From Paludibacterium denitrificans (GTDB lineage Bacteria; Pseudomonadota; Gammaproteobacteria; Burkholderiales; Chromobacteriaceae), in NCBI RefSeq assembly GCF_009707705.1, contig NZ_WLYX01000001.1, positions 2,666,001 through 2,730,000 on the forward strand: a DNA stretch of 64,000 nucleotides. Reading direction: 5' to 3'. A program made the translations under genes and the position numbers. This document shows, piece by piece, positions 21,114 to 32,114 of this stretch. The notes beneath the pieces are model-generated. The model made no database searches, was not told the DNA's origin, and saw only the letters and a list, made by a program, of their open reading frames with translations. Positions within the stretch are counted from its first letter, which is position 1; each line of letters begins with the position of its first letter.

Positions 21114-21598
21114 TCAGAACGAACCCAGCAGCCAGCCTTCGTTTTGCTGACGTAACTGCTGGAAAATTTCCAGCAACTGGCGTTGCTGACTGGGGCTGCC
21201 TGACTGGGTTTTAAGCGTTTCGAAACGACTGCCCCACGCATTGGCCAGTGTGACACTGGTACTGAAGCGTGGCAGCCAGGGCATCGGGCGGTGGGCACAC
21301 CACCACGCTGGGAAACGGCAACAGCGCTGGCGATGTGCTGCCTTCCTGTGGCATTACCAGTAACGCCCCATAGCAGCGATCCGCGTGCTGCACGGCCAGC
21401 TGCAGTGCTTGCGCGCAGGCGTGGCCAAACGCAATCAGCCACAGGTTGCCGGTATGCTGTGACAGCCATTCGGCCAACCCTTGTGTATCGGTCAGATGGG
21501 TGGCCGACAGGGCTGCCACCAGTTGGCTCTCCAGCGTCTCACCACCATCGTGTTGCCCGGAGAGCAAAACGATGGTGGTGGCGGGGGTGGCCGGGGTA
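21114..21598 (-). CDS. RBBP9/YdeN-like small alpha/beta hydrolase, nucleophile degenerate
   Basis: Small hydrolase-fold protein in the sulfate gene cluster. Seen: a first strand ATTIVLLSGQHDGGETLESQ, the nucleophile-elbow position LWLIAFGHACAQALQLA (GHA where GHS is usual), and the C-terminal part WLPRFSTSVTLANAWGSRFE, the 'AWGS' stretch typical of RBBP9-like proteins, ending NEGWLLGSF. A CTGG break at about 21268 (GCCCTGG for GCCTGG) joins the two halves. No good start codon is visible; the coding frame enters from near the stop of the upstream binding-protein gene. Without the Ser it may be inactive or non-hydrolytic. Function inferred from family only. Confidence 0.6.
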
Positions 21599-22608
21599 TC
21601 AGTGGGCTTGAATCTGGTCAAAGATGCCACCGTCGTCAAAATGCACCTTCTGGGCTTTGGCCCAGCCACCAAATACGCCATCAATGGTAAACAGCTTGAC
21701 CTTGGTAAAGGCGTGGGCATATTTGGCAGCCACCTTCGGATCGCGCGGCCGGTAATAGTTTTGCGCGGCAATCTCTTGGCCTTCCGGTGAATACAGATAG
21801 CGCAGATAGGCTTCCGCTTCCTTGCGGCTGCCGTGTTTGTCCACCACCTTGTCCACCAGGCTGACCGAAGGTTCGGCCAGAATCGACACCGACGGCGTCA
21901 CGATCTCGAATTTGTCCGGCCCCAGCTCCCGGGTGGCCAGATAGGCTTCGTTTTCCCACGAAACCAGCACATCGCCGATCTGGCGCTGGGCAAAGGTAAT
22001 CAACGAACCGCGTGCGCCAGAGTCCAGTACCTTGACGTTGCCATACACCTTTTTGACAAACTCGCGCGCTTTGGCCGGGCTGCCCCCCGGCTGTTTCAGC
22101 GCGTAGCCCCGTGCAGCCAGATAGTTCCAGCGGGCGCCGCCGCCGGTTTTCGGATTGGGAGTCACGATACTGATACCGGGGCGGGCGAGGTCGTTCCAGT
22201 CGCGGATGTGCTTGGGGTTGCCCTTGCGCACCAGAAACACAATGGTCGAGGTATAAGGCGATGAGTTATTGGGCAGGCGTTTTTGCCAGTCGGCTTAGGC
22301 AGCAGATTGGCTTTTTGATGCAGGGCATCGATGTCGTTGGCCAGTGCCAGCGTCACCACATCGGCTTCTAGCCCGTCAATCACCGCGCGGGCCTGTTTGC
22401 CGGAGCCGCCATGTGACTGCTTGATGCTGACGGTTTCTCCCGTTTTGGCTTTCCAGTACTTGGCAAACGCCTTGTTGAAGTCCTGATACAGCTCGCGCGT
22501 CGGGTCATACGACACATTCAGCAGGTTGATGTCGGCAAACGCCGGGGCGGCGCTACCGGCCAACAGCGCCAGCGCCATGGCAAGAGTGGTGCAACGTTGA
22601 AAAGTCAT
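21599..22608 (-). CDS. sbp: Sulfate/thiosulfate-binding periplasmic protein, copy 1
   Basis: Substrate-binding protein of the sulfate importer, about 335 residues. Signal peptide to [12 protein letters not shown]. Family motifs: [65 protein letters not shown]. One break at 22293-22300 (GCTTAGGC on the plus strand) in [17 protein letters not shown]. About 80 bases upstream is a second, very similar binding-protein gene, so this is a tandem duplication. Could be annotated cysP instead of sbp; specificity for sulfate or thiosulfate is not readable. Confidence 0.9.
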
Positions 22609-22641
22609 GGGCGATCCTGAAAGTTGCCTACGGCAGTGGCA

Positions 22642-22678
22642 GCGGCCCTCCGCTATGCATAATCAAGCAGAGGGCCGC
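22642..22678 (-). terminator. Hairpin between the two sulfate-binding protein genes
   Basis: GCGGCCCTC ... GAGGGCCGC stem with a 19-base loop, no T run. Probably an attenuator or mRNA-stabilising hairpin within the operon. Confidence 0.5.
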
Positions 22679-22687
22679 CTCTGGGCG

Positions 22688-23693
22688 TTAGTGAGAATGG
22701 ATCTGGTCAAACACGCCGCCATCGGCAAAGTGTGTTTTCTGCGCTTTTTGCCAGCCGCCAAACACGCTGTCGATGGTAAACAGCTTCACCTTGGCAAACT
22801 GGTTGGCATATTGCGCGGCAATTTTCGGGTCGCGTGGGCGATAGAAGTTATGCGCGGCAATGATCTGCCCTTGCGGGGAATACAGATAATGCAGGTACGC
22901 TTCGGCCACTTTGCGCGTGCCGTGCTTGTCCACCACCTTGTCCACCACGCTGACCGGCGGTTCGGCCAGAATCGAGAGTGACGGCGTGACGATATCGAAC
23001 TTGCCCGGCAGCTCCTTGGTGGAGAGGTAGGCTTCGTTTTCCCGGTGCAATCAGCACGTCGCCGATCTGGCGCTGGGTAAAGGTGATGGTCGCCCCGCGA
23101 GCGCCGGAATCGAGTACCTTCACGTTGCCATACAGCTTGCGGACAAACTCCTTGGCCTTGGTGGCATTACCCCCCGGCTGTTTCAGTGCATAACCCCGGG
23201 CGGCCAGATAATTCCAGCGGGCGCCGCCACTGGTTTTCGGGTTGGGGCTGACCACTTCCACGCCCGGCTTGATCAAGTCGTTCCAGTCCTTGATGTGTTT
23301 CGGGTTGCCCTTGCGCACCAGAAACACAATGGTCGAGGTATAAGGCGACGAATTATTGGGCAGCCGTTTTTGCCAGGTGGCAGGTAACAGATTGCCGTTT
23401 TGATGCAGGGCATCGATGTCATAGCCCAGCGCCAGCGTCACTACATCAGCCTCCAGCCCGTCAATCACCGAACGGGCCTGTTTACCGGAGCCTCCATGTG
23501 ACTGCTTGATGGTGATGCTTTCGCCGGTTTTGCTCTTCCAGTAGCTGGCAAAGCTCTTGTTGAAATCCTGATACAGCTCGCGCGTCGGATCATACGACAC
23601 GTTCAATAGCGTAACACTGGCAAGGGCCGGGGCGGCGGCACCAGCCAACAGGGTGAGGGCGGTGGCAATCGTAGTGAGACGGCGAAGCAGCAT
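22688..23693 (-). CDS. sbp: Sulfate/thiosulfate-binding periplasmic protein, copy 2
   Basis: Paralogue of the downstream copy, with the same length and motifs ([50 protein letters not shown]). ATG 23693 gives [20 protein letters not shown], a signal peptide. One break near 23042: the coding strand has GCACCGGGAAAAC where the paralogue has a TGGGAAAAC codon run (WENEAYL); consistent with a CTGG break. Being first in the minus-strand series, it likely shares the operon with copy 1. Confidence 0.9.
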
Positions 23694-23846
23694 CTTGTTT
23701 TCCTTTGTTTTCAGGTGGGTGCTTAAGCTAACTTTACTGTGCACCTCTTAGTCTAAGAACAAATAAAAACAGAGAAACTAATTCAATTTAGTGATAAACC
23801 AATAAGTAATCGGTCATAGGGCGGCCGGGCCGCCTCGTTCGCTCGC
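23694..23846. promoter_or_regulatory. Promoter region of the sulfate-binding protein genes
   Basis: AT-rich 150-base gap upstream of copy 2. It contains a GCTTAAGC at about 23722-23729 in non-coding sequence, and a near-palindrome CTTAGTCTAAG at about 23747-23757 that could be a regulator site. It also lies downstream of the chemoreceptor gene stop. No gene. Confidence 0.4.
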
Positions 23847-25324
23847 TCAGGCCGCCTGTTGAAACTGGCGCACGCTGCTGCCCAGATCGGACATCAGTCC
23901 ATCCAGCCGGTGCGTGGCATCGGCAATGATCTGTGTTTCGCCGGAGAGTGCCCGCGTGGCCTCGCCAACCGCGTTGATGTTGTCGGCAAACTGGGCAAAC
24001 CCCTGGTTCTGCCGGGTTTCTGCCTGCGCTACTTCGGCCAGCAAGTGGGCCGGGTATGGCTTTCCTGAATGATGCCGTGCAGTTTTTCCTGCGCCTCTAC
24101 CGTGTGGTGGCGTCCGGCCTGCAACTGCTGGCTACCTTCGCGCATCGCCACCATGGCCTGATTGGTGCCGTCGATGATCAGGTCAATCTTCGATTCGATA
24201 TCCAGCGTGGCGTTTTGCGTACGTTCGGCCAACTTGCGCACTTCATCCGCCACCACGGCAAATCCGCGGCCAAATTCACCGGCGCGCGCGGCTTCAATGG
24301 CCGCGTTGAGCGCCAGCAGATTGGTCTGGTCGGCAATGTCACGAATCAGCTGCACGATGCCACTCACTTCATCACTGCGCTGGCCCAGTTCCTCCAGCCG
24401 TTGCGCGGCATGGCCAATGGCGTCCTTGGCCTGGTTTAGTTGTAACACCGCCTGATGCATGACTTCGCCCCCGGTATTGGCCGCTTGCCCGGCGTTGTCG
24501 GCCAGTCGCGTGGCACTGCCGGTTTGCTCGGCATTCTGGCGGGTGACAACGGCCATCTGCTGGGTGACTTGCACCATGTCATCGGCACGGTGACGCTGTT
24601 CGGTCATGGTGCGGGCCATCAGCGTGGTGCTGGAGGCAATCTCGCGGCTGGCGCTGGAAGCGGCATGAATGGAGCGGGTGACTTGCGTCATCATGATCTG
24701 CATCGCCTCGGCCGTGCGTTCCGATTCACCGCGCGCCTGTTCCAGCGCCGTCAGGCTTTTTACCTTGGCCTTGTCAAACGCCATGGCCAGACACAGCACC
24801 ACCAGCGTCAGCCCGGCCAGAGATTTGGCTTGCAACAGCGGCACCTCGGCGCGGTCGATCGGTACCGGCGGTAGCTGTCCGGGCGTAGCCGACAGCAGGA
24901 AAAATACGCCCAGCCCTGCCAGCGTCAGCAGCATCCAGACGATGCCGGAACGACGCGAGGCGACAAAAATCGCGGTGAACGGGATCGAGGCAAACCAGAC
25001 GATGCTGGTGGAAAGAATGCCGCCGTTGACATACACCATCCAGCACACCATGGCATACATGCACGCCACGATGAACTCCGCTGTTAGCCGCACGCCCCCG
25101 GTGAGTTTCAGCAGCAGCGGGCCCAACAGCAGCCCCAACCCACCCAGTGCAATGCCGATACTCATCGCCACGTGGTGCAGCATCCAGTATTCCACCGCAA
25201 ACAGCGGGGCGAGGGCACCGGCAATCAGCCCGACGCCGACCACGGTGCGGGCCTTGATGACCTGTTCGTTGGATTGGCGAATGCTGTGGGGAATAAACCA
25301 CTCGGTCAGTGTTGATGCAGCCAT
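23847..25324 (-). CDS. Methyl-accepting chemotaxis protein
   Basis: Chemoreceptor of about 492 residues. The N-terminal half has about six hydrophobic segments ([20 protein letters not shown] through [15 protein letters not shown]) and no large periplasmic domain, so it may sense at or within the membrane. The signalling tip is canonical: [21 protein letters not shown], then [18 protein letters not shown]. One CTGG break at about 24046 (ACCCGGCC for ACCCTGGCC) links ESHT to [20 protein letters not shown] and the C-terminus [10 protein letters not shown]. Ligand unknown. Confidence 0.9.
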
Positions 25325-25422
25325 GTCTCTCTCTTCCTTCTTCGTGTTGTGTGGTGTGCTGGCGCTGTCCGCCGCATCATCGGCTGGGTCGGCAGCGCTC
25401 TATCTCGTGTGACATCACATTC

Positions 25423-25434
25423 TTTCGGCCAACG
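25423..25434 (-). repeat. Near copy (11/12) of the 12-mer repeat
   Basis: TTTCGGCCAACG on the plus strand, in the gap between pta/ackA-side terminator and the chemoreceptor start. The gap 25325-25562 holds no gene. Confidence 0.6.
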
Positions 25435-25563
25435 TTCCGGCCGCGATGTGTTGTTGTCTGGGAAGGGCTTGAAACTGGAACGACCTGTTTGTAATGGTTA
25501 TCGATAAATTGGTCGCTGCATCAATCTAAAACAAATGTTTGATTGATTCAACCGGCAAAAGAA

Positions 25564-25590
25564 AAACCGGCCAGTTGGCCGGTTTCGGGT
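25564..25590 (-). terminator. Intrinsic terminator downstream of pta
   Basis: AAACCGGCCA - GT - TGGCCGGTTT stem, with an A run on the plus strand that is a T run for minus-strand transcripts. Confidence 0.85.
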
Positions 25591-25610
25591 GTGGCAGATA
25601 CAGCAGGTGA

Positions 25611-27700
25611 TCAGCTGTTGGCTTTGTTCTGATCGGCCTGAATCGCCGTCAGGGCAATGGTGTAGACGATGTCATCCACCAGCGCACCGCGTGACAGGTC
25701 GTTCACCGGTTTGCGCAAGCCTTGTAGCATCGGCCCAACACTGACCACGTTGGCCGAACGCTGCACGGCTTTGTAGGTAGTGTTGCCGGTGTTGAGGTCC
25801 GGGAACACAAACACCGTGGCGCGACCGGCCACCGTGCTGTCCGGCGCCTTTTGCCGACCCACGCTTTCCACGCTGGCCGCGTCGTATTGCATCGGGCCAT
25901 CAATCTCCAGATCCGGGCGTTTTTCGCGTGCCAGACGGGTGGCCTCGCGTACTTTTTCCACGTCACTGCCACTGCCGGATGAACCGGTCGAGTAGGAGAT
26001 CATGGCTACGCGCGGCGGAATGCCAAAGGCGGCGGCAGAATCGGCCGACTGGATGGCAATGTCAGCCAGTTCTTCGGCGCTCGGGTCTGGGTTGACGGCG
26101 CAGTCGCCATACACCAGTACCTGTTCCGGCATTAGCATGAAAAACACGCTGGATACCAGCTTGGAACCGGGGGCGGTCTTGATCAGTTGCAAGGCCGGGC
26201 GGATGGTGTTGGCGGTGGTGTGCACTGCGCCGGAAACCAGACCGTCCACTTCGTCCAGCGCCAGCATCATGGTGCCCATCACCACGTTGTCCTGCAGCTG
26301 TTCTTCCGCGCCCAGCTCGGTCAGGCCTTTGCCCTTGCGCAGTTCCACCATCGGGCCGACGTAGTGCTTGCGCACGGCGTTCGGGTCCATGATTTCCAGC
26401 GATTCGGGCAACTGTACGCCTTGTGCTTCGGCAACTTGGCGGATCTCGGTCGGGTTGCCGATCAGTACGCAGCGGGCGATGCCTTTTTCATGGCAGATCG
26501 CTGCCGCTTTGATGGTGCGCGGCTCGTTACCTTCCGGCAGCACAATGCGTTTGTTGGCACTGCGCGCATTTTCCATCAGCTGGAAGCGGAAGGCCGGTGG
26601 CGGGAAGCGTTTTTCGCGCGGTTCGCCCACACGTTGTTTCAGCGCGCTGGTGTCCAGATGTTCTGCTACAAATTCGATGACCCGTTCCATGCGATCGAGA
26701 TCGTCCGGCGGCACTTGGCGGCTCATTGCGCCCAGCGTGCTGGCGGTATCGAAGGTGCTCAGATCGGTCATCATTACCGGCAGGCCGCTGTTGAAGGCTT
26801 GCTGGCACAATTGCTGAATGCGCTGGTCCGGCAGCGAATCGCAGGAGAACAGCAGGCTTAACCAGCGGCACGCCGTTCATGGCGGCCATACAGGTCGCCA
26901 TGACAATATCTTCGCGCTCGCCCGGCGTTACCATCAACGCACCCGGCTTGAGCAGCTGAACGACATTGGGAGCAGTACGCCCGGCCACGACAATGCTGCG
27001 CACCCGACGGCGTGTCAGTTGACCGGAGTGCAGCAGACGTACTTTCAGGTAGTTGGCAACATCCAGCGTACGCGGCGCCAGCAGTTCCATTTCCTGCGGA
27101 ATGGCACCAATCAGCGGCAGGCGGCGGCCTTGCAGGTGATGGCTGGCCTCATGGATTTCCATTTCCAGCTGTTTGGTGTCAACGCCCTTGGCGACGCGGT
27201 TAAGGATATAACCGGCCATCTGTTCCACCTGGCTGCCAAAGGTCTGGATGCTCATGTCCAGCTGTTCGGCAATTTCATGGCTGGCCAACTGGTCTGCCGC
27301 GCCGACCAGAATGGTTTGTGCCTGCAGGTTGCGGGCAATCTTGGTATTGAGGAAGGTGGAGTAGACCTTTTTGCGGTCCGGTACCAGACCTTCGACAATC
27401 ATCAGGTCCACGTCCTGCGCCGCGCTTTGATACAGCGAGACCACTTCTTCCATCAATTGATCGACCGGCCTTGCGACAACAGGTGTTCCACCCGTTCCAT
27501 CGACAGCGGTTTGGGCGGATTCAGGTGACAGATGGCATGGGCAAAGTGGGTGGAGCATTCCTGCTCGCTGGTGCTGCCCTGTGCGATTGGTTTGACAAAA
27601 CCAACGCGCAAGCCAGAACGTTCCGGGCGCGGATCATCCCCAGCGCCACGGAGGTCAGCCCGGCATCGAAACCGATGGGGGCAAGGAAATACGTAAGCAT
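25611..27700 (-). CDS. pta: Phosphate acetyltransferase Pta (long form)
   Basis: Interconverts acetyl-CoA and acetyl phosphate; works with AckA next door. Long three-domain form of about 696 residues: N-terminal P-loop-like domain ([20 protein letters not shown]), a DRTGG domain ([34 protein letters not shown]) and the catalytic PTA_PTB domain ([54 protein letters not shown]). Three CTGG breaks: about 27624 (GCCCGGAACG for GCCCTGGAACG), about 27464 (GGCCGGTCG for GGCCTGGTCG) and 26856-26862 (GTTAAGC on the coding strand for GCTGGC). Confidence 0.93.
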
Positions 27701-27759
27701 GTTCAATCCTTCAGGCGGCCAGTGCCGGGCGGCACTGGCTCGAGCGTACTAGCGGCGAC

Positions 27760-28953
27760 TCAGCATTCCAGCTTGGCAAGCTGGGCGGTATCCAGAGCAA
27801 TCATCAGTTCTTCGTTGGTCGGCACCACCATGATGGGGATGCTGCCGTCGGCGTTGATGAAGCCCTGCTTGCCGCCGACGAATTCACGGTTGGCTTCGTC
27901 GTTCAGCTTATAGCCGAAATGTTCCAGCCACATGATGGCGCGCGAACGTACCCAAACCGAGTTTTCGCCAATCCCGCCAGTGAACACCAGACCATCCACC
28001 CGGCCTACCGCAACCATCTGGCCAGCAATGTACTTGGCCAGGCGATAGCAGAATTTTTCCAGTGCGATGCGGGCGCCGTTGTGGCCTTGTTCGGCGGCTT
28101 CCTGCAGGACGCGGCAATCGCTGCTCAGGCCGGACAGGCCGAGTAGACCCGAACGCTTGTTCAGCATGTCGTTGATTTCCAGCGCGGTCATGCCACGTTC
28201 GTTGGCGAGGTGACCATACAAGCCCGGATCGACGTCGCCGGAGCGGGTGCCCATGACCAGGCCTTCCAACGGGGTCATGCCCATGGTGGTGTCGACGCTG
28301 ATGCCGTTACGAACGGCGCACAGGCTGGCACCGTTGCCCGGTGGGCGCAGACCAGGTGCACCACGCTCAGCGGTTTGCCCAGCATGTTGGCGGCTTGTTG
28401 CGCCACATAGCGATAGCTGGTGCCGTGGAAGCCATAGCGGCGTACGCCGTTTTCCCGATAGATTTCGCGCGGAATGGCATAGTAGTAGGCATGTTCCGGC
28501 ATGGTCTGGTGGAAAGCCGTGTCGAAGACGGCGGTGTGCACCAGATCCGGAAAGTGTTCCCTGGGCAACGCGAATCCCCAGCAAGGCCGCCGGGTTATGC
28601 AGCGGTGCCAGCTTGGAACAGGCTTCGATGCTGTTGAGAACCGACTCGGTGATGATGGCCGAGGTGCGGAACTGTTCACCGCCGTGTACCACGCGATGGC
28701 CAACGGCCCGAATGGTTTCCAGCAGATGCACGGCCTTGAGCTTGTCGATAATTGACGACATGGCCGCCGCATGGCTGCTTTCAGTGAGTTTGAGCGTGGA
28801 TTTTTCGTCGTTGAACTTGAAGGTGACGCAACCGCCGTCCATGCCGAGCTTTTCGGCCAACCCTGAAATGCTTACTGCATGGGTGCGGGTGTCAATAACG
28901 GCAAACTTGAGGGAGGAGCTACCACAGTTGATGACTAGAATAGTTGAATTCAT
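27760..28953 (-). CDS. ackA: Acetate kinase AckA
   Basis: ATP + acetate to acetyl phosphate. [20 protein letters not shown] at the start, then [29 protein letters not shown] followed by HGTSYRYV, the ATP-binding [20 protein letters not shown] and GGIGENS. Two CTGG breaks: about 28562 (GCCCAGGG for GCCAGGG, an added base) and about 28337 (CACCGGGC for CACCTGGGC). An exact 12-mer repeat lies inside (28851-28862), read as GLAEKLG. About 60 bases upstream of pta in transcription order. Confidence 0.94.
   Translation of the reverse strand: MNSTILVINCGSSSLKFAVIDTRTHAVSISGLAEKLGMDGGCVTFKFNDEKSTLKLTESSHAAAMSSIIDKLKAVHLLETIRAVGHRVVHGGEQFRTSAIITESVLNSIEACSKLAPLHNPAALLGIRVAQGTLSGSGAHRRLRHGFPPDHAGTCLLLCHSARNLSGKRRTPLWLPRHQLSLCGATSRQHAGQTAERGAPGLRPPGNGASLCAVRNGISVDTTMGMTPLEGLVMGTRSGDVDPGLYGHLANERGMTALEINDMLNKRSGLLGLSGLSSDCRVLQEAAEQGHNGARIALEKFCYRLAKYIAGQMVAVGRVDGLVFTGGIGENSVWVRSRAIMWLEHFGYKLNDEANREFVGGKQGFINADGSIPIMVVPTNEELMIALDTAQLAKLEC
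28851..28862 (-). repeat. 12-mer repeat GGTTGGCCGAAA, inside ackA
   Basis: Exact copy. Confidence 0.8.
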
Positions 28954-29480
28954 AACGAGCCACGTTCCGGTATATATGTTTATTGTGTATGAAACGGCAT
29001 TTCAGGACAGGCTTCTGCAAATGCGTGATGTCTCATTCCTTATAAGTATGGTTAGTGAGTAGGCATTATTCCTGTAGGGGAAGGTGTTTCCCATTACAGA
29101 TTTGTTTTGTCCGGCTTGTGGCCCTAAGTGCCAGCCTCTCACTCCTTTGTGCTGCAAGCATATCACCTCGTTTTGTTCATTTCTAATGTTGCGTTGCCAT
29201 GGCGCCCTCAACTAAGGTGATTTTGTGAAGTGGGGTTATCCCTAGCGGGCGCGCTGGCCGCCCGGCGGCAGGCGTGCGACAAAGGCGAAAAAATATGATT
29301 TACGGCAAGGCAGCGGGAATTTTTTAGGTAAAAGGCTTGCCCCCCCAAAGGGGGCGGGCATAATCCGCCCCTCGAATCCAAGGGGGATTCGGCGTTGTTT
29401 TTTAAAAAGAAAGTTCCGTAAACTCGTCACGAGCGAGATTCGGCTGGTCTTATATCTTCTTCCACGGAGGTGTGGGAATA
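28954..29480. promoter_or_regulatory. Divergent intergenic region ackA / Rieske oxygenase
   Basis: Over 500 bases without a convincing gene. It must contain the ackA-pta promoter and that of the gene at 29481. Visible: a GCCCCCCCAAAGGGGGCGGGC hairpin core at about 29338-29358 and an AAGGGGGATTC stretch after it. No known riboswitch fold recognised. Confidence 0.45.
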
Positions 29481-30591
29481 ATGTCTGATCTGGCTTCTCC
29501 GCAGATGCTGCAAGCGTCTGCCGCCCAGCTCCCGATTTTTACCTATTTTGATCCGGCTTATTACAACCTTGAGCAGCAGGTACTGTTTGCCGATGCCCCG
29601 CAGTATTACGGCCACGAACTGATGGTGCCCAATGCTCGGCGACTATCACACGCTGGACTGGCTCGGGCACGGCAAGATGCTCAAGAATGTGGATGGCCAG
29701 ATCAAACTGATTTCCAATGTCTGCCGTCACCGTCAGGCCATCATCTATAAAGGTCGTGGCAACGGTAACCATATCGTCTGCAACCTGCATGGCTGGACTT
29801 ATGGCAACGATGGCCAACTGGTGGGCGCGCCGCATTTTCCGCAAACACCGTGCCTCAACCTGAACCAGACCGAGCTGGTGCGCTGGAACGGCCTGCTGTT
29901 TGACGCCAAGCGTGACATCCTGCGTGATCTGCAAAAGCTCGGGGTGGCTCATCATCTGTCGTTTGATGGTTACGCTTTCCATTCCACGCATACCACCGAA
30001 TATGACTTCAACTGGAAGACCTTCATTGAAGTGTATTCCGAGGACTACCACGTCGATCCGTTCCATCCGGGCCCGGGCAATTTCGTCAATTGCGCCGACC
30101 TGCGTTGGGAGTGGGGCGATCAGTACCACGTGCAAACCGTGGGCGTGAAAAACCAGCTGGCCCGTTCCGGCTCCAAGGTTTATGGCAAGTGGCATGAACA
30201 GGTGCGTCGCCGTTTTGAGGAACAGCAACCGGAGTTTGGTGCCATCTGGCTGACTTACTACCCCAACATCATGGTGGAATGGTATCCGCATGTATTGGTG
30301 GTAAGCGTCGCCATTCCGCGCGGGCCGGAGCAGTGCACGGTGATTACCGAATTCTATTATCCGGAAGACGTGGTGTACTTCGAGCCGGAATTTGTCGAAG
30401 CCGAGCAGGCCGCTTATTTCGAAACGGCCAAGGAAGACGACGAAATCTGCTATCGCATGCACGAAGGCCGCAAAGCCCTGTGGCTGCGTGGTGAAAGCGA
30501 AGTTGGTCCATACCAGTCGCCCACCGAAGAAGGCATGCAGCACTTCCACGAGTTCTATCGTCGGCAAATGGGTCAACACCTGGTTGGCTAA
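29481..30591 (+). CDS. Rieske non-heme iron oxygenase, alpha-subunit type
   Basis: Aromatic-ring-hydroxylating-dioxygenase-like protein of about 370 residues. Rieske [2Fe-2S] motif: CRH at about residue 85, then 16 residues, then CNLHGW. The catalytic mononuclear iron site is in EDYHVDPFHPGP (His-x4-His). ATG 29481 has a good GGAGGTG ribosome site. One CTGG break near 29637 (AATGCTCGGCGAC for AATGCTGGCGAC). No reductase or ferredoxin gene nearby; substrate not predictable, but choline/carnitine-type or ring oxygenation are both possible. Confidence 0.87.
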
Positions 30592-30656
30592 CGGTACTGT
30601 TTCAGTGCACAATACCGGGGCGCGGATTTCCGCGCCTTTTTGTTTGTCCGGACGGT

Positions 30657-31193
30657 ATGTCTTACTTACTACGTCATGTTGTATCCCCCTGCCTGTTGAT
30701 CGGCTTGCTGGCCAGCTCCTCCGCTTGGGCGGCAACCTATACCGATACCTCTCATCAGTTCAGCTTTAACGTGCCCGCTTGCTGGAAAGTGCGCCCGGGT
30801 GTGCTGGAGGGGAAACAGGTGTTGCGGGTGATTCCTCCAAAAGCCGATCAGCGCGAACGGGCGGCGATTGAAGTGTATGTGCTCACGCGCAAGCAGAACC
30901 GGCGCGAAACCCCGGATCACTGGTCACGGCAACTGCGCAAGGCCGATGGTGATCGTGAAGCGGCCTCGGTGCTGAAACTGAGCGCGCGGCCAGCGCGGCT
31001 GGTGGCGGAATACCGCGAAGGGCGCATCGTGGCCAGTGGCTTGTGGATTGTGCGGCATAACTTGCAGGTCTTGCTGCCGGGCAACGGCAAACACATGCTG
31101 GAGGCGCGCTGTGCCGCCAATGCCTCGGAATTCAAAACCTACCGGCGCCAGATGGAGTCGGTGTGCCTGTCGGTGAACTGGTTGCATCCATGA
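30657..31193 (+). CDS. Hypothetical exported protein
   Basis: 178 residues, intact. Signal peptide: CLLIGLLASSSAWAATYTDT, cleavage after AWA. The mature part begins with SHQFSFNVPACWKV and contains alternating strands (IEVYVLTRKQNRR, GLWIVRHNLQVLL), with three cysteines. No family recognised. Its TGA overlaps the start of the next transporter gene, so they are probably one operon. Confidence 0.7.
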   Translation: MSYLLRHVVSPCLLIGLLASSSAWAATYTDTSHQFSFNVPACWKVRPGVLEGKQVLRVIPPKADQRERAAIEVYVLTRKQNRRETPDHWSRQLRKADGDREAASVLKLSARPARLVAEYREGRIVASGLWIVRHNLQVLLPGNGKHMLEARCAANASEFKTYRRQMESVCLSVNWLHP

Positions 31194-32110
31194 TGAGTAG
31201 TAAGGCCGTTTCGGCCAACCCCATTTGGCGTCGTCTGACGCTAGCCGAGATCTGGCGCCGGATTCGCACCGGCCAACTGGGCGTTAAGCTGGATGTTGCT
31301 CGCCGCACTGTTTTTTGCGCTGATGAGCATGTTCGTGAAGTTGGGGGCCTCATCTTATGGTTCGGTGGAACTGCTGTTCTGGCGCACGCTGATCGGTGCC
31401 GTCTGTCTGGGCAGCGTCATGGCCTGGCGCGGGCAGTCGCCACTGACACCGTTGTGGCTGGGCCACCTAAAGCGCAGCTTCATCGGATATCTTTCCATGT
31501 CGGCGCTGTTTTATGCGTTGACGCGCTTGCCGTTATCGACGGCGGTGACCCTCAATTACACCTCGTCGCTATTCTTTGCCCTGATCTGCGTGGTCAAGCT
31601 GAAAGACCACCTGACGCGCCCGGTGTTACTGGCGCTGCTCTCCGGTTTTGCTTAAGCATCGTGTTGTTACTGCATCCAACGTTTTCCTCTGATCAATGGC
31701 TGGCCGGGCTGGTGGGGCTGGGTTCAGGATTGTGCGCCGGTTTTGCCGTATTTCAGGTTCGGGAATTGGGCAAAATGGGCGAGCCGTCGTGGAAGGTGGT
31801 GTTCTGGTTTTTTACCATTGCCAGCGTTTTGGGTTTTGTCTGGTTGATGCTCGGGCCGGGATTTTCCCCGTTGTCGCGCGATACGCTCTGGCCATTATTG
31901 GGCGTCGGCATTTGCGGCATGCTGGGCCAGCTATTCATGACCCGAGCCTATAAGGATGGCCGAAAATATCTGGTGGCCAGTTTTGCCTACCTGACGGTGG
32001 TTTTCTCGGTGTTGCTGGGCATGTTGCTGTGGGGCGATGCCCTGTCGGTTAGCGGCATATTGGCCATGCTGCTGATTGTTGGCTCCGGCATTCTGGCGGC
32101 GGTGCGCTGA
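31190..32110 (+). CDS. EamA/DMT-family transporter, copy 1
   Basis: Ten-helix drug/metabolite exporter of two EamA repeats: first repeat MLLAALFFALMSMFVKLGAS to AVTLNYTSSLFFALICV; second repeat from the LAGLVGLGSG segment to VLLGMLLWGDALSVSGILA. ATG 31190 overlaps the upstream stop. Two CTGG breaks: 31283-31289 (GTTAAGC for GCTGGC) and 31650-31657 (GCTTAAGC for GCTGGC after LLSGFA). An exact 12-mer repeat is at 31209-31220. Substrate unknown. Confidence 0.85.
   Translation: MMSSKAVSANPIWRRLTLAEIWRRIRTGQLGVKLDVARRTVFCADEHVREVGGLILWFGGTAVLAHADRCRLSGQRHGLARAVATDTVVAGPPKAQLHRISFHVGAVLCVDALAVIDGGDPQLHLVAILCPDLRGQAERPPDAPGVTGAALRFCLSIVLLLHPTFSSDQWLAGLVGLGSGLCAGFAVFQVRELGKMGEPSWKVVFWFFTIASVLGFVWLMLGPGFSPLSRDTLWPLLGVGICGMLGQLFMTRAYKDGRKYLVASFAYLTVVFSVLLGMLLWGDALSVSGILAMLLIVGSGILAAVR
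31209..31220 (-). repeat. 12-mer repeat GGTTGGCCGAAA, in the 5' end of DMT copy 1
   Basis: Exact copy, read as VSANP. Confidence 0.8.
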
Positions 32111-32114
32111 CCAC

